Part shown: in pieces, positions 60,875-64,000 of the stretch
Layout of the letters: each line of letters starts with the position of its first letter
Position numbering within the stretch: position 1 is the stretch's first letter
Assembly: GCF_026391055.1 (NCBI RefSeq)
Contig: NZ_JAPLET010000009.1
Location: forward strand, 248,001-312,000
Direction of reading: 5' to 3'
Source of the DNA: Spirosoma sp.
Lineage (GTDB): Bacteria > Bacteroidota > Bacteroidia > Cytophagales > Spirosomataceae
Length of the DNA stretch: 64,000 nucleotides
The notes under the pieces: model-generated
Databases searched by the model: none
What the model was told of the DNA's origin: nothing
What the model saw: only the letters and a program-made list of their open reading frames with translations
Position numbers and translations under genes: made by a program

Positions 60875-60971
60875 TTTTTGGTGAAGTAAGTAAATAGTGA
60901 GTGGAGTGGTTCATCGGTAATTAAGTCACCAATGAACCACTCCACCCACTATTTACTTACTTCACCAAAAA
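60875..60971. repeat. Long inverted repeat, about 40-bp stem (family A)
   Basis: The left arm from 60875 and the right arm ending at 60971 are complementary over about 40 bases with one mismatch, around a loop of about 17 bases. The outer part TTTTTGGTGAAGTAAGT and inner GTGGAGTGG closely resemble the element at 873-958. It fills the gap between two convergent genes exactly. Confidence 0.9.
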
Positions 60972-61289
60972 TTACCTAGGTCCGCGCGAACGGTTGCCAC
61001 CACCGTAGGCACCTCCGCTGCGACCGCCGTTGTAACCACCGCGTGGGCTGCCGCCGTAATAGCGGGGCGAAGGTGAATAATAACGTGGGCGAACTACTAC
61101 CGGAGGACGAACCACTACCGGTGGGCGGTAATAACCGTAAGGGCTATAACCATATCCGTAATAAGGCCGCGCACCATAGTAACCGGGGCCATAGCCAGGA
61201 CCCGTACTTACGTAGGATGGCCCGCAACTGGTCATTAGAACAACTAATAAACCAGCCATCAGAAAGGGCAAGATTTTTATCGTTTTCAT
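60972..61289 (-). CDS. Gly/Tyr/Arg-rich low-complexity lipoprotein
   Basis: The 105-residue protein has a lipoprotein signal (LMAGLLVVLMTSC, lipid Cys near residue 22). The mature part is made almost only of Gly, Tyr, Pro, Ser and Arg, with YGYGYSPYGYY, repeated PPVVVRP and a Gly/Arg-rich tail. Such sequence is likely unstructured and surface or periplasmic. It resembles the protein encoded at 61361-61810, so they may be related. The function is unknown. Confidence 0.7.
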   Translation of the reverse strand: MKTIKILPFLMAGLLVVLMTSCGPSYVSTGPGYGPGYYGARPYYGYGYSPYGYYRPPVVVRPPVVVRPRYYSPSPRYYGGSPRGGYNGGRSGGAYGGGNRSRGPR

Positions 61290-61360
61290 GATCTTCTCTT
61301 TGATTATTAACGGATTGAATCAATCTATTGTTTGACCTGAACAGCCGTTCAGGCTACTCA

Positions 61361-61810
61361 TTACCAACGGCGACCGTAGCCGCCCCGGCCTCCTCGATGG
61401 CCGTAACCGTACCCTCCATAGCCACCATACGGCCGAACAATAACCGGTGGAGCATACACAACCCGTGGCGGTGGTGGCACAATAACTACCCTGGGTGGTA
61501 TAATCACAACGGGTGGCTGCATCGGATAAGGCCGACCATATTGATCATATAGCACATTACCATTTGGGTATGGCTGACCATACCCATTCGGATAAGGCTG
61601 GCCGTAGCCGTTGTTATAAGCGTTTGGGTAGGACTGGTTTGGATAATTCTGACCGTTGCCATAGCCGTTGGGGTAATTCGGATTGTATCCGTTTCCATTA
61701 GGATAGGCTTGACCGTAGCCACTGCCGGGTCCGTAAACCTGACCAAAACTAATACTGGCTACACCCAAAAGCAGACCAGCTACAACTCCACTCCACTTGA
61801 TCGTTTTCAT
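61361..61810 (-). CDS. Asn/Gly/Tyr/Pro-repeat exported protein
   Basis: The 149-residue protein has a signal peptide (WSGVVAGLLLGVASISFG). Then come about ten short repeats built on YPNGYG or YPNG, a linker with PPVVIIPPRVVIVPPPP, and a Gly/Tyr tail ending in GRGGYGRRW. The middle PPVV segment and the Gly/Tyr tail are shared with the downstream lipoprotein at 60972. It may form an extended, aggregation-prone or matrix protein. The function is unknown. Confidence 0.7.
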   Translation of the reverse strand: MKTIKWSGVVAGLLLGVASISFGQVYGPGSGYGQAYPNGNGYNPNYPNGYGNGQNYPNQSYPNAYNNGYGQPYPNGYGQPYPNGNVLYDQYGRPYPMQPPVVIIPPRVVIVPPPPRVVYAPPVIVRPYGGYGGYGYGHRGGRGGYGRRW

Positions 61811-61905
61811 CGCTGAGGCAGGTTTTCACCCGATTTGTCAGTTAGACAGATTACAGGCCCCAGCGTTTAATGAAAACGTAAAGATTCTTCTTAAAGTTTA
61901 ATTAA

Positions 61906-61937
61906 AAAGCCTGACCACTAGATAGTAGTCAGGCTTT
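61906..61937 (-). terminator. Terminator of the dienelactone hydrolase gene
   Basis: AAAGCCTGACCACTA and TAGTAGTCAGGCTTT form a 15-bp stem with one mismatch. On the minus strand it is followed by TTTTTAATT. Confidence 0.8.
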
Positions 61938-61964
61938 ACCAGTATCGTAAGATGTACCTTCCGT

Positions 61965-62843
61965 TTACGCTTTCAGTTTATCTTTCAGATAATTCAGCGC
62001 CAGCTTATACGCGTCGGCTGCGGCTTCTTTATTATAAACCGGGTTGCTCGGATTAGCAAAACCGTGACCAGCGTCGTACATTTTTACGGTCACTTTCTCA
62101 CCGGCCTTTGCCATGTTCTCTTCGAACATCTTCACTGACTCGGGCGTGATGCCTTTGTCCTGGCTACCGAAAATACCCAGTACATCGGTGTCGAGTGTTT
62201 TCAGCTTCTCCACATCCTGCTCCGGCCGACCGTAGTACATCACGCAGCCTTTGGCTTTTTTGCCTTCCAGCATAGCCGACTGCAACGACAGCATGCCACC
62301 AAAGCACCAGCCTACACTGGCAAATTCAGCTTTCGGACCCGCATATTCGATAGCCCCTTTCATGATGCTGGCCAGCCGATCTTTATTGGCGCCCTGCATC
62401 AGTTTACCTGCTTCCGATGGTTCGGTCGCCACTTTGCCGTCATACATATCAACGGCCAGTACGTTCACGTCTTTTAGATCGTTGTAAAACGTTTCGGCCT
62501 GTTGCTTGATGTTGTCATTCAGACCCCACCATTCCTGATAGACGAGCAGCCATTTGTTGGAGTTCTTTTTCGACTTCAACAAAAACCCATTTGCCGACTG
62601 ACCGTCGGGTGTCGAGAACTTGATCATCTCGCCCGCGCCAACGTAGGTGAAGGGTAGGGGGGCTTCGTGCAGTCGCTGGAAAGCCGGGTCAGCGGCCATT
62701 GCCGACATGTCGTTGCCTTCACCGTCAGTAGCGGGTGCGTGGCAAAGGGGGATCGCCGTTTCCTGCGGTTGTGCTGGCTTGATGTTCAGCAACGACAGCA
62801 GCGACATGAAGAACGAAAGTCCGGTAATGAATACGATTTTCAT
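61965..62843 (-). CDS. Dienelactone hydrolase family protein, exported
   Basis: The 292-residue protein has a signal-like N-terminus (ITGLSFFMSLLSLL) and an alpha/beta hydrolase domain of dienelactone hydrolase type. The nucleophile is Cys in GWCFGG near residue 180, followed by the Asp region GSQDKGITPE and the catalytic His in DAGHGFANP. The early GEMIKFSTPDGQSANGFLLK and VYQEWWGLN strands fit the family. It probably cleaves a lactone or ester in the periplasm. It ends at a clear terminator. Confidence 0.88.
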   Translation of the reverse strand: MKIVFITGLSFFMSLLSLLNIKPAQPQETAIPLCHAPATDGEGNDMSAMAADPAFQRLHEAPLPFTYVGAGEMIKFSTPDGQSANGFLLKSKKNSNKWLLVYQEWWGLNDNIKQQAETFYNDLKDVNVLAVDMYDGKVATEPSEAGKLMQGANKDRLASIMKGAIEYAGPKAEFASVGWCFGGMLSLQSAMLEGKKAKGCVMYYGRPEQDVEKLKTLDTDVLGIFGSQDKGITPESVKMFEENMAKAGEKVTVKMYDAGHGFANPSNPVYNKEAAADAYKLALNYLKDKLKA

Positions 62844-62975
62844 ATAGTATGTGATGGTTAATTGATAGGAGTAACTGAATGAGCAGGGAATAAGTTAACC
62901 GATATTCCGTAAGCTACGGCAATTTAACACAAGCTTTCAACTAATTCATGTTGATACATGTGATTGACAAATTTA

Positions 62976-64000
62976 TCACGCTTTCACCAGCTCAAAAATG
63001 GTGATCTCAGGAAGTATGCCCACACGACCAGGATAACCGATGTAGCCATATCCACGATTCACATACAGTCGCTGATCGCCGTCCTGATACAAGCCCGCCC
63101 ATTGTTTGTAGAAGTATTGCGCCGGACTCCAACGCACATCGCCCAGGTCGACGCCAAACTGAGCGCCGTGCGTGTGACCGCTGAACTGAACGTCGATGTC
63201 TGGGTACTTCGGCCGAACTTCGGCATCCCAGTGGGTCGGGTCGTGGGAGAGGAGCAGTTTGACGGGATAATCCTGGGTTCCTTCGTAAGCTTTGGCCAGA
63301 TTACCCGCCCGCAAGGCCGCCGGACCAAAGCCAAGATTCTGAACCCCAATGAGCGCAATCTTATCGCCGTTCTGTTCCAGGATCTTGTTCTCGTCCATCA
63401 TAATATTCCACCCCATCTGCTTATGTGCTGCCACCACATTCATCACGTTTTGCCGTTCGGCCTGAGCGCTCGGCCACTGGACGTACTTCCCGTAGTCGTG
63501 ATTGCCCAGCGTAGAGTAAACCCCCAGCGGGGCCTTCACCTTATTGAAGATATCGATGTAGCTATTCACTTCTTCAGCATGGCTGTTGACCAGATCGCCG
63601 GTGAAGAATACCATATCGGGCTTCTGGCCAAGGAGCATCTCAACACCTCCTTTTACGGCCGTTTTATTGAAAAAGCTACCGGAGTGAATATCTGAAATCT
63701 GCGCGATGGTCATGCCGTTAAATCCGGAGGGCAGGTTTTTCAGCGGGAGTTTGATCCGCCGAATTCGGTAATCATGTGCGCCCGAAACAATGCCCCACGT
63801 AAAACCAACCAAAGGCACAGCACCAACAACCAGCGCCGTTTTCATCAGGAAATCAGAGCGCGTAATAGTGTCTGTGGCAGGCATCGTCTGACGGGTCGAA
63901 TCCTCGACCGCTTCCCGAACTTCGGGCTTGTAAAAGAGCGAAACAATCCACCGGAAGAACCGGCCGATGTCGTCGATCAGAATAATCAGAACGGCAAAGA
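62976..64000 (-). CDS. Metallophosphoesterase, 5' end beyond the window
   Basis: The frame is open to the right edge, so the start is outside the window; the ATG at 63884 is internal. The part beyond it reads as a membrane segment (FAVLIILIDDIGRFFRW), followed by a second hydrophobic segment in KTALVVGAVPLVGF. This is the usual N-terminus of membrane-anchored calcineurin-like phosphoesterases. The metal ligands are complete: SDIHSG, GDLVNS, GNHDYG, SHDPTH and SGHTHGAQFG. The substrate is unknown; relatives act on lipid or nucleotide phosphoesters. Confidence 0.88.
   Translation of the reverse strand, partial: FAVLIILIDDIGRFFRWIVSLFYKPEVREAVEDSTRQTMPATDTITRSDFLMKTALVVGAVPLVGFTWGIVSGAHDYRIRRIKLPLKNLPSGFNGMTIAQISDIHSGSFFNKTAVKGGVEMLLGQKPDMVFFTGDLVNSHAEEVNSYIDIFNKVKAPLGVYSTLGNHDYGKYVQWPSAQAERQNVMNVVAAHKQMGWNIMMDENKILEQNGDKIALIGVQNLGFGPAALRAGNLAKAYEGTQDYPVKLLLSHDPTHWDAEVRPKYPDIDVQFSGHTHGAQFGVDLGDVRWSPAQYFYKQWAGLYQDGDQRLYVNRGYGYIGYPGRVGILPEITIFELVKA

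Noticed and set aside
1-64000. Intact insertion sequence or transposase
   Set aside because: No transposase-like protein is seen on either strand, including no RAYT-type gene.

Overview
The window reads as a chromosomal segment of a Bacteroidota bacterium of the order Cytophagales, most like Spirosoma or a close relative. The evidence is a gliding/T9SS-type C-terminal sorting domain, TANNTTTG-type promoter boxes, few Shine-Dalgarno sequences, SusC-like motifs, lipoproteins, and single-gene housekeeping proteins of Bacteroidota type. Moderate G+C and long reading frames on both strands suit that group. The genus is inferred from protein flavour only.

Layout. 1-1.4 kb: end of a PlsC acyltransferase gene, gatC, and an SMR-type membrane protein. 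1.5-8.3 kb: a Planctomycete-type cytochrome/DUF1549/DUF1553 protein with its DUF1501 partner, then an SGNH esterase with DUF11 repeats. 8.5-8.8 kb: a frameshifted MazE/AbrB antitoxin remnant. 8.8-13.2 kb: uvrA, an MgtC-family protein and an outer-membrane protein. 13.3-17.3 kb: SGNH lipoprotein, MBOAT O-acyltransferase and AlgX/AlgJ-like protein, probably for polysaccharide O-acetylation. 17.3-23.2 kb: T9SS-exported metalloprotease-like protein, msrB, recQ and a DUF2141 protein. 23.3-28.7 kb: a sugar/polyol oxidation run (SDR, gluconate-dehydrogenase-subunit-3 family, GMC oxidoreductase, GH1 family, alpha/beta hydrolase), then tRNA-Pro(CGG).

28.95-37.3 kb: a complete tryptophan operon, trpE-G-D-C-F-B-A followed by hisIE. 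It is preceded by an attenuator whose 18-residue leader peptide carries three consecutive Trp codons. An A+T-rich two-gene cassette interrupts trpF and trpB, and long palindromes lie in three of the intercistronic gaps.

37.4-51.5 kb: holin-like protein, RidA, a giant alpha-2-macroglobulin carrying a SusC-like insert where the bait region should be, a cytochrome c/sugar dehydrogenase, a secreted cyclophilin, a PVC-type CxxCH dehydrogenase and a sugar isomerase/epimerase-like protein. 51.7-57.9 kb: an ECF sigma factor overlapping a protein that appears to span both membranes (anti-sigma-like N-terminus, inner-membrane helix, periplasmic linker, outer-membrane barrel), then lipoproteins, a serpin, an LVIVD-repeat protein and small envelope proteins. 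58.1-64 kb: typA, small secreted proteins, a gamma-glutamylcyclotransferase-like protein, two Gly/Tyr-rich proteins, dienelactone hydrolase and a metallophosphoesterase cut by the right edge.

Two themes run through the window. First, most gene boundaries carry long perfect or near-perfect inverted repeats; several have a REP/BIME-like design and two show compensatory base changes. Second, many genes serve the cell envelope or periplasm: c-type haem oxidoreductases, esterases and two unrelated protease inhibitors (alpha-2-macroglobulin and serpin). I found no CRISPR array, intact insertion sequence, prophage or rRNA gene.
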